A stretch of DNA of 38,378 bases from DASPOF01 sp035626155 (GCA_035626155.1 DASPOF010000016.1:1-38378); one strand, 5' to 3'. Shown: positions 8,384 through 17,933, numbered from the stretch's first letter. Numbers and translations: made by a program. The notes: generated from the sequence alone by a model not told the origin.

Positions 8384-9165
8384 TGCCGATTTACAGCTAC
8401 ATCGAGCGCGACTCGTTCATCCACCGGCTCCATCCGACCGTAAAAGTGTTCGGCTTGTTCGTGATGTTCTGGTCGGTTTACTGGGTGGACCATCCGGTCG
8501 CGCTCCTGCCAATCGGTCTGCTGCTCGTCATTCTTGCGCAGGCGTCCGGTGCAGGGCCGAACTTTCGCCGGATGCGATGGCTGTTCATCCTCGCCTTCAC
8601 GAGCGCAATCTCGTGGCTGTTTTTCTACCGGCAAGGCAAGGCGCTGGTGAACGTCCCGCTGATGCACATCAGCCAGGTTTCGCTGGTGTTCGGGTTCAGC
8701 CGCGGGATGAAGGTCGCAGAGTTGCTGGCCGCGGTCCTGCTATTCCTCTCGACGACCAAGATCGAGGAGTTCGCGTTCGGGTTGCAGCGGATTGGGATGC
8801 CCTACCGCGTGGGCTTCACGTTCTCGCTCGCGTTCAGGCTGGTCCCGTTGTTCATGGACTCGGCGGCGACGATCGTCGATGCGCAGCGGCTGCGCGGTTA
8901 TGACTTCAGCCAAGGCTCGATGATTCAGCGGATGCGACGGTACATGGGAGTCTCGATACCGGTCTTCATGGCCGCGCTACGCAAGGCGAACAACATGGCG
9001 ATGGCGCTCGATGCGCGCGGGTTCGGGCGATCGAGCCAGCCGACCACGTTCATCGACTATCCCATCCGGCCCGCCGACGTGGTTGCGTTCGCGGCATTGG
9101 TCGCGATCGGCGCGATTCACTTCATGATCTACCGCAGCGGCTTCGGCACGATTCGTCCCCACTGA
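8383..9165 (+). CDS. ECF transporter T component (EcfT)
   Basis: The 260-residue membrane protein matches EcfT/CbiQ: N-terminal RDSFIHRLHPTVKVFGLF, several TM helices, and the two Ala/Leu-Arg-Gly coupling motifs in the cytoplasmic helices, AQRLRGYDF (about 166-174) and ALDARGFGR (about 207-215), which dock into the ATPase grooves. ATG overlaps the previous TGA by one base (TGATG). With the S component and the double ATPase it completes a dedicated (group I) importer encoded in one operon. Confidence 0.92.
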   Translation: MPIYSYIERDSFIHRLHPTVKVFGLFVMFWSVYWVDHPVALLPIGLLLVILAQASGAGPNFRRMRWLFILAFTSAISWLFFYRQGKALVNVPLMHISQVSLVFGFSRGMKVAELLAAVLLFLSTTKIEEFAFGLQRIGMPYRVGFTFSLAFRLVPLFMDSAATIVDAQRLRGYDFSQGSMIQRMRRYMGVSIPVFMAALRKANNMAMALDARGFGRSSQPTTFIDYPIRPADVVAFAALVAIGAIHFMIYRSGFGTIRPH

Positions 9166-9258
9166 GGAATTTCGCCCAAATTCGCGGCTTCTTTTGCGCT
9201 GCCACAGCGTGATAATTTACTCGGGCTTTCGGGCGGGGATTGCCCGGCGAGCTTCGAG

Positions 9259-9534
9259 ATGCTGTTCGTGATAATCGGCCATGACGGTCCCGACGGCGCG
9301 GCGCTGAGACCCAAAGTCCGCCCCGCGCACCTCGACTATTGGCGGCCGTTCGTGGCCGAGGGCAAGCTGCTGATCGGTGGGCCGTTCACGGACGGCAGCG
9401 GAAGCCTTATAATCGCGGACTTCGCGGACGAGGCTTCTGCGATCGCGTTCGCCCAGGGCGACCCGTACGCGAGCGGCGGCGTCTTCAACCGCGTGGAAGT
9501 GAAACCGTTTCGTCGCGTTCTCCCGGAGTCCTGA
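9259..9534 (+). CDS. YciI-family protein
   Basis: The 91-residue small cytoplasmic protein has the YciI ferredoxin-like layout: MLFVIIGHDGPDGAALR, RPAHLDYWRPFVAEGKLLIGGPF, and ADEASAIAFAQGDPYASGGVF. The conserved His (RPAHLDY) and Asp (QGDPY) proposed as the active-site pair are present. Family members are poorly characterised; some are lyase- or chlorohydrolase-like. Its TGA overlaps the ATG of the following CoA-transferase by one base, so it may act in the same acyl-CoA pathway. Confidence 0.88.
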   Translation: MLFVIIGHDGPDGAALRPKVRPAHLDYWRPFVAEGKLLIGGPFTDGSGSLIIADFADEASAIAFAQGDPYASGGVFNRVEVKPFRRVLPES

Positions 9535-10742
9535 TGCCAGCAGCGCTGTCGGACCTCAAGATAATCGAACTTGGCGAGATGGTCTCGGCGCCGTACTGCG
9601 GCAAGCTGTTCGCCGACATGGGCGCCGACGTGGTCAAAATCGAGCGCCCCCGCATCGGGGACCACTCGCGCACGCGCGGGCCGTTTCCCAAAGATGAAGT
9701 CCATCCCGAAAAGAGCGGCCTCTTCCTCTATCTCAACACCAACAAGCGCGGCGTCACGCTGGACGTCGCCACTGCGGAAGGATTCGAGATTTTCGAAAAG
9801 CTCGTCGCGGGCGCCGACATCCTGATTCACAACGTCACGCCGCCGGACATGGATCGCATCGGGCTCACCTACGAGCGCCTTGCCCGCGTCAATCCGAACC
9901 TGATCATGACTTCGGTGTTGCCGTTTGGGCTGTCGGGTCCGTATCGCAACTTCCGCGCGCAGGAGTTGAACCTCTGGTGCGCCGGCGGAGCGTGCGTTCT
10001 CAATGGCGCCGGCGCAGAGCATCCCGAACTTCCACCGCTCAAGACGTTCGGCCACCAGGCGGGCTACCAGGGCGGCGCGCATGCGGCGACCGCGACGATG
10101 GGGGCCGTCTTCGCGCGGCTCGGCGGCGCGGGCGGCCAGCACGTCGAGGTCTCCGTGCAGGAATCGATCGCATCGCAACTCGAGATGACCTTCTCGTTCT
10201 GGCCATACATCGGGATGATCGCCTCGCGGCTCGGGCAGAAGCCGCTCCAGCCGGTCGAGACGATGAAGTGCAAGGACGGCTACATCTACCTGTGCTGCAT
10301 CGAGGAGCATCAGTGGCGCGGCTTCGTCGAGGTCATGGGAAACCCCGAATGGGCGAACGAGGAGATTTTCGGCGACCGCTTCAAGCGCGCAGTGAACTGG
10401 GACGCACTTAAAGTGTTTCTTGAAGAATTCGTCGGCGCGCACACGGTGCTCGACCTCTACCGCAAGGCGCAGGCCAAGCGCGTTCCGTTCGCGCCGGTCT
10501 CGACGATGGGCGACCTGCTCAGCAGCGAGCACTTGCAGGTGCGCGGCTTTTTCGTCGATATCACCCAGCCCGTGGCCGGCACGCACAAGTACCCCGGCGC
10601 CCCGCTCAAGTATGGCCGCACGCCGTGGCAGATTCGCATCCCCGCGCCGACGCTCGGCCAGCACAACCGCGAAATCTTCGGCGACCGCCTCGGGATGTCC
10701 GCCGCGCGCATCGACGAACTCAGCCGCCGGGGGATCATTTAG
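9534..10742 (+). CDS. Family III (CaiB/BaiF) CoA-transferase-like protein, catalytic Asp apparently replaced by Gly
   Basis: The 402-residue protein has the family III fold hallmarks: LKIIELGEMVSAPYCGKLFADMGADVVKIERP, NTNKRGVTLD, and GQHVEVSVQESIAS. In formyl-CoA transferase the acyl-carrying Asp169 lies in a D-x-x-x-G-x-H motif; my hand alignment puts Gly177 of HQAGYQGGAH in that position, so the Asp seems missing. It is followed with no gap by a second family III protein that keeps the Asp. This suggests a heteromeric enzyme like BbsEF or SmtAB in which one subunit is non-catalytic (inference). CoA donor and acceptor unknown. Confidence 0.9.
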   Translation: MPAALSDLKIIELGEMVSAPYCGKLFADMGADVVKIERPRIGDHSRTRGPFPKDEVHPEKSGLFLYLNTNKRGVTLDVATAEGFEIFEKLVAGADILIHNVTPPDMDRIGLTYERLARVNPNLIMTSVLPFGLSGPYRNFRAQELNLWCAGGACVLNGAGAEHPELPPLKTFGHQAGYQGGAHAATATMGAVFARLGGAGGQHVEVSVQESIASQLEMTFSFWPYIGMIASRLGQKPLQPVETMKCKDGYIYLCCIEEHQWRGFVEVMGNPEWANEEIFGDRFKRAVNWDALKVFLEEFVGAHTVLDLYRKAQAKRVPFAPVSTMGDLLSSEHLQVRGFFVDITQPVAGTHKYPGAPLKYGRTPWQIRIPAPTLGQHNREIFGDRLGMSAARIDELSRRGII

Positions 10743-11987
10743 ATGGCCAAGCCGCCGCTTTCAGGAATCAGGATCGCGGATTTCACCTGGGTGTGGGCCG
10801 GCCCGTACTGCACGCTCCAGCTTGCGCATATGGGCGCCGAGGTCATCAGGATCGAGACCCGCACGCGTCCCTGCGTGACGCGGATGCTCCCGCCGTGGGC
10901 CGGCGGCGTGCTCGACAGCCCGAACAAGTCGGGCTACTTCAACCAATACAACCAGGGCAAAAAATCGCTCTCGCTCAACTTCAAGCATCCCGAGGCCCGC
11001 GAGGCCGCGTGGCGGCTGATCAAGCAGAGCGACGTGCTCATCAACAATTTCGCCGTCGGGGTGATGGAAAAGCTGGGCTTCACGTACGATGAGGTCCGCA
11101 AGGTCAAGCCCGACATCATCATGATTTCGCTGAGCGGTTACGGCGACACGGGTCCCTATCGCGAGTACGTCGCGTACGGGCCCGCGCAGGTGCCGCTCTC
11201 CGGGCTCTCGGCGCTCACCGGATACAAAGGATGGCCGCCGATGCACTCCGGATTCAGCTACGCGGACCCGAATGCGGGAATTCATGGCGCCTTCGCGGTC
11301 CTCGCCGCGCTCTACCATCGCCACAAAACCGGCGAGGGCCAGTACATCGACATGAGCCAGTGGGAATGCGCGATGGACCTGCTGGCGGAGGGAATCCTCG
11401 AATACACGATGAACGGGCGCGAGCCCGAGAGAAACGGCAATCGCGACCCGCAGATGGCGCCGCACGGCCTGTTCAAATGCCTCGATTTGCCCCAGAAGAT
11501 CAACGACGTGACGATCGATCAGTGGGCGGCGATCGTATGCGCCGACGACGCGGAATGGGGCCGGCTCGCGCGCGCGATCGGGCGGCCGGAACTCGCCACG
11601 GATGCGCGCTTCAGCACGCTTGCGGCGCGCCACGCCAACGAGGACGAACTGGAGGCGATAATCACGGCGTGGACATCGACGCGCAAACTGGCCGATGTCG
11701 TCACGACGCTTCAGGCCGCAGGCGTCGCCGCGAGCGCATGCGCCGACAACAAGTACCTGGCCGAGGATCCCCATCTGAACGCGCGCAAGTACTTCGTCGA
11801 ACTCAACCATCCGGAGGTCGGCGTGAGGAAGCATTGCGGGATTCCCTGGCGGATGAGCGCAACGCCGTGCGAGATCAAGGCGCCCGCGCCGGTGTTGGGG
11901 CAGCACACCGATTCGGTCATGACCGGCCTGCTCGGCTACAGCGCCGCCGAGGTCGATGCGCTGCGAAAGAAAGGCGCCCTCGACTGA
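10743..11987 (+). CDS. Family III (CaiB/BaiF) CoA-transferase, catalytic Asp present
   Basis: The 414-residue protein has GIRIADFTWVWAGPYCTLQLAHMGAEVIRIE, NQGKKSLSLNF, and YADPNAGIHG in which Asp175 aligns with Asp169 of formyl-CoA transferase. The ATG directly abuts the stop of the preceding homologue. The two proteins are clearly related but diverged, as in two-subunit CoA-transferases. Probable role: activation of an organic acid by CoA transfer, in the cytoplasm. Substrate cannot be assigned. Confidence 0.92.
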   Translation: MAKPPLSGIRIADFTWVWAGPYCTLQLAHMGAEVIRIETRTRPCVTRMLPPWAGGVLDSPNKSGYFNQYNQGKKSLSLNFKHPEAREAAWRLIKQSDVLINNFAVGVMEKLGFTYDEVRKVKPDIIMISLSGYGDTGPYREYVAYGPAQVPLSGLSALTGYKGWPPMHSGFSYADPNAGIHGAFAVLAALYHRHKTGEGQYIDMSQWECAMDLLAEGILEYTMNGREPERNGNRDPQMAPHGLFKCLDLPQKINDVTIDQWAAIVCADDAEWGRLARAIGRPELATDARFSTLAARHANEDELEAIITAWTSTRKLADVVTTLQAAGVAASACADNKYLAEDPHLNARKYFVELNHPEVGVRKHCGIPWRMSATPCEIKAPAPVLGQHTDSVMTGLLGYSAAEVDALRKKGALD

Positions 11988-12013
11988 ACTCGGCCCCGAC
12001 TTGCGCGAAATGC

Positions 12014-12033
12014 CGCGGGCGGTGATGCCCGCG
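12014..12033. terminator. Stem-loop after CoA-transferase genes
   Basis: A perfect 7-bp stem (arms CGCGGGC / GCCCGCG, loop about 6 bases) lies 27 bp after the CoA-transferase stop and before the strong GGGAGGA ribosome-binding site of the next gene. It lacks a T-run. Possible terminator or mRNA boundary. Confidence 0.3.
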
Positions 12034-12077
12034 CCAACTGATTTCTGAGAGCGAAAGTCCCCGGGAGGATTTCTCTC

Positions 12078-12920
12078 ATGCGCACGCTCACGACGCTCAT
12101 CGATGGTCTTCACTTCCCCGAGGGCCCGCGCTGGCACGACGGCAGGCTCTACTTCTCGGACATGCACGGCGACAAAGTGATCGCCGTCGGTCTCGACGGG
12201 CGCACGTCGGTCGTCTGCGAGGTGCCCCACTGGCCGTCGGGACTGGGATGGCTTCCGGACGGGCGGATGCTCGTCGTATCGATGACCGATCGCAAGCTGA
12301 TGCGCCTCGATCGCGACGGTCTCAAGGTGCACGCCGATTTGAGCGCGCTCGCGCCGTTTCATTGCAATGATATGGTCGTGGACGGCAAGGGGCGCGCATA
12401 CGTCGGAAATTTCGGCTTCGACCACGTGGCGCAACAAGCCCCGCGCGCGACCGTTTTGGTCATGGTGACGCCGGACGGCGTCGCGCGCGCGGTCGCGGCC
12501 GATCTGTTTTTCCCCAACGGCGTCGTCATCACGCCCGACGGACGAACCCTGATTATCGCCGAGAGCTTCGCGCGGCGCCTGACCGCATTCGATATCGAGC
12601 CCGATGGCTCGCTTGCCAATCGGCGGCTGTGGGCGGATTTGGGCGGAAGGATTCCCGACGGGATCGCGCTCGATGCCGAGGGCGCGGTCTGGGTTGCGTG
12701 CCCGACGCGATCAGAAGTCGTGCGCGTCAGGCAGGGCGGCGAGGTCGCCGAGACGATCAAGGTTGCGACCGATGCGTTCGCGTGCATGCTCGGCGGCCCC
12801 CAGCGCAAGACATTGTTCGTGCTCACCGCGGCGACCTCGGAGCCCGAGCGGTGCCGCGTCGAAACGACGGGACGAATCGAGTTCGCACAGGTGGATGTCC
12901 CGGGCGCAGGATGGCCCTAG
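12078..12920 (+). CDS. SMP-30/gluconolactonase/LRE-family protein
   Basis: The 280-residue six-bladed beta-propeller shows the metal-site pattern of the SMP-30 family: Glu in FPEGPRW (about residue 15), Asn in HCNDMVVD, Asn in FFPNGVVITPDGRTLIIAES and Asp in IPDGIALDAEGAVWVA. Members hydrolyse lactones using a divalent cation. No signal peptide is seen, so it is probably cytoplasmic. GGGAGGA lies 11 bases before the ATG. Its place after the CoA-transferases suggests an organic-acid or sugar-acid catabolic context, but the substrate is unknown. Confidence 0.9.
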   Translation: MRTLTTLIDGLHFPEGPRWHDGRLYFSDMHGDKVIAVGLDGRTSVVCEVPHWPSGLGWLPDGRMLVVSMTDRKLMRLDRDGLKVHADLSALAPFHCNDMVVDGKGRAYVGNFGFDHVAQQAPRATVLVMVTPDGVARAVAADLFFPNGVVITPDGRTLIIAESFARRLTAFDIEPDGSLANRRLWADLGGRIPDGIALDAEGAVWVACPTRSEVVRVRQGGEVAETIKVATDAFACMLGGPQRKTLFVLTAATSEPERCRVETTGRIEFAQVDVPGAGWP

Positions 12921-12973
12921 CAGCGGCGATTGGCACTGGCGCGATAACTGACTCCATGGCGTAATCAACAGGC

Positions 12974-14293
12974 ATGAGCGCCGACGGCAAAGCTGAATCG
13001 TTCCGGGCGCGCCGCAAACGCTTTCTCGATGCGATCGGCGCAGGCGCAACCGCGCTCATTCCGTCCGCGCCGGTGGCCTTCCGCTCCGGCGACGTAGAGT
13101 ACATCTACCGCCAGGACAGCGACCTCTACTACTTGACGGGATTCACGGAGCCCGAGTCGCTCGCGATGTTTTCCCCCGGACATCCCGACGGCGAGTTCGT
13201 GATGTTCGTGAGGCCGCGCGACAAGGAGCGCGAGACCTGGACGGGGAAACGCGCCGGGGTCGAGGGCGCGATGATAGACTACGGCGCGGACCGGGCCTTC
13301 GTTATCGACGAGCTCGAAAAAGTTCTGCCCCGCTATCTCGACAAGAGCGATCGCCTGCACTATCCGCTCGGCCGCAGTCGCAAGCTCGAGGACCGGATAT
13401 TGAAGGTCGTGGAGTGGGCGAACTCGATGCGGCCGCGCACCGGCGCGGGCCCGTACGCGATTTTCGATCCGCGCGAAATCCTCCACGAGGCGCGCCTGCG
13501 CAAGGAGCCGGCGGAACTCGAATTGATGCGGCGCGCGATCGCGATTTCCGCCGAGGCGCACAAGCGCGCGATGTCGGTCGCGCGGGGCGGAATGATGGAG
13601 TGGCAGCTCGAAGCGGAGGTGGACTACGCGTTCCGCTCCCGCGGCGCGACCGGCCCGAGCTATCCGTCCATTATCGCTTCGGGGCCGAACGCGGCGATCC
13701 TCCATTACATCGAGAACAGCCGGCGCATGAACGAGGGCGACCTCGTCCTGATCGATGCGGGATGCGAATACGAATTCTACGCCTCCGACGTCACGCGCAC
13801 GTTCCCGGTCCGCTCACGCTTCAGCGAATTGCAGCGGAACCTGTACCAGATTGTGCTGGAGGCGGAACTCAACGCGATCGATGCGGTCAGGCCCGGCGCG
13901 CGCGTCGAGGATGCGCATGACGCCGCGCTGCGCGTGCTCGTGGACGGGATGCGCCAGACCGGCCTGCTCAAAGGCTCGGCCGATGAGATCATCGCCAAGG
14001 GCGACTACCGCCACTTTTACATGCATCGCACCAGCCACTGGCTCGGCATGGACGTGCACGATGTCGGCCTGTACCGCATCGGGGGCGAGTCGCGAAAGCT
14101 CGAGCCGGGCATGGTGCTCACGATGGAGCCCGGGCTCTATATCGACATCAACAACGAGGCTGCGCCGCCGCAACTTCGCGGAATCGGAATCCGAATCGAG
14201 GACGACGTGCTGGTGACCGAGAGCGGCCACGAAGTGATGACCGCCGCGATTCCGAAACGAATCGACGAGGTGGAGGCGCTTACCGCGCCTTAA
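12974..14293 (+). CDS. pepP: Xaa-Pro aminopeptidase (M24B, PepP-like)
   Basis: The 439-residue protein has an N-terminal aminopeptidase-P domain (DVEYIYRQDSDLYYLTGF) and a C-terminal creatinase-fold domain. All five metal ligands can be placed: Asp in LIDAGCEYEF, Asp in YASDVTRTFP, His in HWLGMDVHDVG, Glu in TMEPGLYI and Glu in IRIEDDVLVT. It removes N-terminal residues preceding proline and needs two Mn2+ ions. Length is normal for PepP. It converges with the minus-strand operon; only about 33 bp separate the stops. Confidence 0.94.
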   Translation: MSADGKAESFRARRKRFLDAIGAGATALIPSAPVAFRSGDVEYIYRQDSDLYYLTGFTEPESLAMFSPGHPDGEFVMFVRPRDKERETWTGKRAGVEGAMIDYGADRAFVIDELEKVLPRYLDKSDRLHYPLGRSRKLEDRILKVVEWANSMRPRTGAGPYAIFDPREILHEARLRKEPAELELMRRAIAISAEAHKRAMSVARGGMMEWQLEAEVDYAFRSRGATGPSYPSIIASGPNAAILHYIENSRRMNEGDLVLIDAGCEYEFYASDVTRTFPVRSRFSELQRNLYQIVLEAELNAIDAVRPGARVEDAHDAALRVLVDGMRQTGLLKGSADEIIAKGDYRHFYMHRTSHWLGMDVHDVGLYRIGGESRKLEPGMVLTMEPGLYIDINNEAAPPQLRGIGIRIEDDVLVTESGHEVMTAAIPKRIDEVEALTAP

Positions 14294-14326
14294 CTTTGAG
14301 CACCTCGGGCCCGCCCCGCCGCGCCG

Positions 14327-14578
14327 CTATTGTGCTCTGCACTGGGCGGCGAGACTCGCGCATCGATCCATGCACGATTGATTTATCGGGCGGCAGGTCT
14401 GCTCGTCGCCGCCATTGACCAGGCAAAGCTGATAGTCGCGGCGGCAGTCATACTCACATCGCGTCCGCGCCTGATCGCACCGGTTGGCGCATCCCGCAGA
14501 GGCGATCGCCACGATCGCGAGGAGCGCGCAGAACCACGGTGACGGGCGCGCGCAATTAGAGTTCGATCGCGCTGGCAC
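14327..14578 (-). CDS. Small Cys-rich lipoprotein with duplicated C-x6-C-x3-C-x6-C module
   Basis: The 83-residue protein has a signal peptide ending in lipobox ASAGC (lipidated Cys30). The mature part contains two 19-residue units with identical spacing, C34/C41/C45/C52 and C62/C69/C73/C80, separated by nine residues. Spacings of 7, 4 and 7 residues put all Cys of a unit on one helix face, suggesting a helical hairpin closed by several disulphides or a metal site (inference). I choose GTG at 14578, just before the signal peptide; an ATG at 14614 would add 12 residues. The start lies inside the upstream hotdog gene. I do not recognise the family. Confidence 0.72.
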   Translation of the reverse strand: MPARSNSNCARPSPWFCALLAIVAIASAGCANRCDQARTRCEYDCRRDYQLCLVNGGDEQTCRPINQSCMDRCASLAAQCRAQ

Positions 14579-15434
14579 TCCCCACGATCGTTTTTGCGCC
14601 GTCTGATTTCTCACACCAGACTTCGACCTCGGCGCGCGTGCGCTTCCCCTCGGGATGGCGCCCGATGATAAGCCCGCGCGGACCGGTCGTGTCGTTGCCC
14701 CACAGCACGTTGACCAGCCGCAGATCCATCTTGCCGCCCTGGAGGAACCCGGCGCCGAACCGCCGCGTCATCATCTCCGCGACCATGCACACCGAGAGCA
14801 TCCCCTGCACGACGATTTCCGGGAACCCCAGCTCGATCGCCTTCTGCCGATCGGTGTGGTAATTGCGCACCGGCCCGGAGAACGCCATGCACATCTCCTC
14901 GGTCACCTTGCGCATCGGCGCTTCGATCGGCTCTCCGCCGCGCTCGCCGACGCGGAAGGTGCGCGTGGTGTCCTTCTCCCGACTGCGATCGACAACGAAG
15001 CCGTCCTTGCGCGTCTGCTCGGGAAGAAGAAAGCTCTGATGTGTTCGGCTGCGCGAAACGATGCGGCCGTCGGCGTTCCCGACGATCACCTCATTTACCA
15101 GGTATTCGCGGTCGCGCTTGAGGTAGCGGTCCACGATCACCGATCGCGTCGTCAGCCGTTCGCCGACCATCACCGGCGCGAACAGTTCCCATTCCTGGCG
15201 CGCGTGCAGGTTGCCGTAAATGTTCGGCAGGTACCACTCGACGGTTCGATACACCGCCGAATGGAGGATGAGCGCCGGCGCGACGGGTCCGCCCAACGGA
15301 GAGCTGCCGCGATACCAGGGATTGTCGTCGCCGGTGCCCGCGACGAACGTCGCGATCAGTTCCGGCGTGATGTCATAAGTTGCGCCGCCGTAATCCCGGC
15401 CGACATAGACTTCGCTGCGATCGAATGTCTCCAT
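14556..15434 (-). CDS. MaoC/FAS1-type double-hotdog dehydratase-like protein
   Basis: The roughly 292-residue protein has two hotdog domains. The first (about 1-140) contains YDITPELIATFVAGTGDDNP, like the FAS1-type dehydratase N-domain; the second carries RNYHTDRQKAIELGFPEIVVQGML, the hydratase-2 motif with the catalytic Asp and His positions filled (YHTD). It probably hydrates or dehydrates an enoyl/3-hydroxyacyl thioester. I start at METFDRSEVY; a GTG at 15449 would add five residues. It is the penultimate gene of the leftward operon and overlaps the Cys-rich lipoprotein start. Confidence 0.85.
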   Translation of the reverse strand: METFDRSEVYVGRDYGGATYDITPELIATFVAGTGDDNPWYRGSSPLGGPVAPALILHSAVYRTVEWYLPNIYGNLHARQEWELFAPVMVGERLTTRSVIVDRYLKRDREYLVNEVIVGNADGRIVSRSRTHQSFLLPEQTRKDGFVVDRSREKDTTRTFRVGERGGEPIEAPMRKVTEEMCMAFSGPVRNYHTDRQKAIELGFPEIVVQGMLSVCMVAEMMTRRFGAGFLQGGKMDLRLVNVLWGNDTTGPRGLIIGRHPEGKRTRAEVEVWCEKSDGAKTIVGSASAIEL

Positions 15435-15524
15435 TGTCTCTGCGCCCACGATTTCATCTAGCCCAAAAGCGCGCGGCGAAAAAGCGCGCGCGTTGCGCGG
15501 TCACTCCGGCGGCTGCGCTCGCGC

Positions 15525-15863
15525 TCACTGCGTGCCCGCGTTGCGCGTTAGGTAGTCGAGGATGACGCGGCGCTCGTCCGCGCTCAGCGGCGCCAGTCCC
15601 GCGGCGCGAATCTTGACCTCCATCACATCCACCTGCGTCTGCCACATCGCGGCGGTCAGCGTATGCGGATTGTACACCGCGTGGCAGTTGTCGCATCGGG
15701 CGGCGTACAGCCGCGCCGCGTCGGTCTGCGCCTCGGGCAACTCCCTGCGATGGCAACCGCCGATCGCCGCTGCTGCGTGCGCAATCCCGATCGCGATCGC
15801 AATGGCCGCAAGCCGCGGCCGGCGCGGCGCGCGGACGCGATCAGCTCTTGGCGATGCGCGCAC
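15525..15863 (-). CDS. Small monohaem cytochrome c, predicted lipoprotein
   Basis: The 112-residue protein has a basic N-terminus, a hydrophobic stretch ending in IGGC (lipobox) and a single haem site CDNCH in LYAARCDNCHAVYNPHTL. Met in TAAMWQTQVDVM could be the axial ligand, and LSADERRVILDYLTRNA is the usual C-terminal helix of class I cytochromes c. It is probably anchored in the cell envelope on the periplasmic side. Its ATG lies 23 bases inside the end of the HIT gene. A redox partner is not obvious in the window. Confidence 0.85.
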   Translation of the reverse strand: MRASPRADRVRAPRRPRLAAIAIAIGIAHAAAAIGGCHRRELPEAQTDAARLYAARCDNCHAVYNPHTLTAAMWQTQVDVMEVKIRAAGLAPLSADERRVILDYLTRNAGTQ

Positions 15864-16326
15864 CGGGGAAGCGCACTTTGATCTGGTTTGCGATCGCCGC
15901 GATCAGCGCGGCCTGCTCGCCGCCGTCAAGCGCAATCTTGCGTTCGCTCTCGGGCCGCACCCAGATCGGTACGAGCCGCAGCGGGTCGCTTTCATAGCGG
16001 GGAAAGATGTGCCAATGGACGTGCGGCTCCGAATTGCCGAGACATTCGTAATTGAGCTTCCACGGTTTTGCCACCGCGGCGATCGCCTCGGCCGTCAGCC
16101 GCACCTCCTCGAACAGCGCGTGCGCCTCCTGCGGCGGCATCAGGAACAACTCGGTTGCGTGCCGCTTGGCGAGCATCACGCAATACCCGCGGTACAACTG
16201 CGAATCACCAAGCACGACGTAGGAGGTGGGAAGCTCCGCGATGAAGTTCCCGAATGGGCCCGATTCGATCGCGGCGATAATCGCGCAAATCCCGCATCCC
16301 GGCACGCCGCCGTCATTTGCGCCCAT
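15841..16326 (-). CDS. HIT-family nucleotide hydrolase/transferase
   Basis: The 161-residue protein has the histidine triad EPHVHWHIFPRY (form H-x-H-x-H-x-x) near residues 101-112 and the N-terminal CGICAI segment typical of Hint/HIT proteins. Family members cleave dinucleoside polyphosphates or nucleoside phosphoramidates. It begins with ATG 14 bases inside the end of the dCMP deaminase gene and overlaps the cytochrome gene at its 3' end, so it lies within a translationally coupled stretch. Confidence 0.92.
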   Translation of the reverse strand: MGANDGGVPGCGICAIIAAIESGPFGNFIAELPTSYVVLGDSQLYRGYCVMLAKRHATELFLMPPQEAHALFEEVRLTAEAIAAVAKPWKLNYECLGNSEPHVHWHIFPRYESDPLRLVPIWVRPESERKIALDGGEQAALIAAIANQIKVRFPGARIAKS

Positions 16327-16813
16327 GAGGATTCTCTCGCTCGACCTGGACGAGCTTGATGTGCGCCTGCTTGACCAGGTTGGCGACCGTCGCGAGCTTG
16401 TACGGCTGTCCGTAGAAGACCGTGCGCACGCCGGTGTTGATGAGCACCTTCATGCAGTGGATGCAGGGCGTGTGAGTCACGTAGATGTCCGCATCGCGGA
16501 TCGCCGCGCCATTGCGCGCGGCCTGCGAGATCGCGTTGATCTCGGCGTGAATCGTCCGGAAGCAGTTCTGCTCGATCTCGCCGTCGGGATTGCGCGACTC
16601 GTAGATGAGGCATCCGACTTCGCTGCAATGCGGCAGGCCCGCCGGCGATCCGTTGTAGCCGGTGGCGAGGATGCTCCGGTCGCGCACGATTACCGCGCCG
16701 ACCTTCGCGCGCAGGCACGTCGATCGCTCGGCGACCTCCTGCGTGATCGTCATGAAGTATTGATTCCAGCTCGGCCGATCGCTGCCGCCGCTCACCCCAC
16801 GATGCTTTGCCAC
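16313..16813 (-). CDS. Deoxycytidylate (dCMP) deaminase
   Basis: The 166-residue protein has the zinc-dependent deaminase signature: TIHAEINAI (His ligand and catalytic Glu) and TPCIHCMK (PCxxC ligands), plus the substrate segment ATGYNGSPAGLPHC and CFRTIHAE specific to dCMP deaminases (ComEB/Dcd type). It converts dCMP to dUMP for dTMP synthesis. The GTG at 16813 is used; a second GTG six codons on is possible. Overlaps the HIT gene, a plausible pairing in nucleotide metabolism. Confidence 0.94.
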   Translation of the reverse strand: MAKHRGVSGGSDRPSWNQYFMTITQEVAERSTCLRAKVGAVIVRDRSILATGYNGSPAGLPHCSEVGCLIYESRNPDGEIEQNCFRTIHAEINAISQAARNGAAIRDADIYVTHTPCIHCMKVLINTGVRTVFYGQPYKLATVANLVKQAHIKLVQVERENPHGRK

Positions 16814-16844
16814 TGGCGTATGTCTCCCCGGACCTGGCGCGCCC

Positions 16845-17930
<1,086 letters not shown>

Positions 17931-17933
17931 CGG

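Noticed and set aside
9336..10664. 442-codon open frame on the minus strand
   Set aside because: Antisense of the first CoA-transferase; no domain or start signal.
10761..12437. 558-codon open frame on the minus strand
   Set aside because: It lies opposite the CoA-transferase and SMP-30 genes, is Arg/His/Ala-rich as expected from antisense of GC-rich codons, and matches no family.
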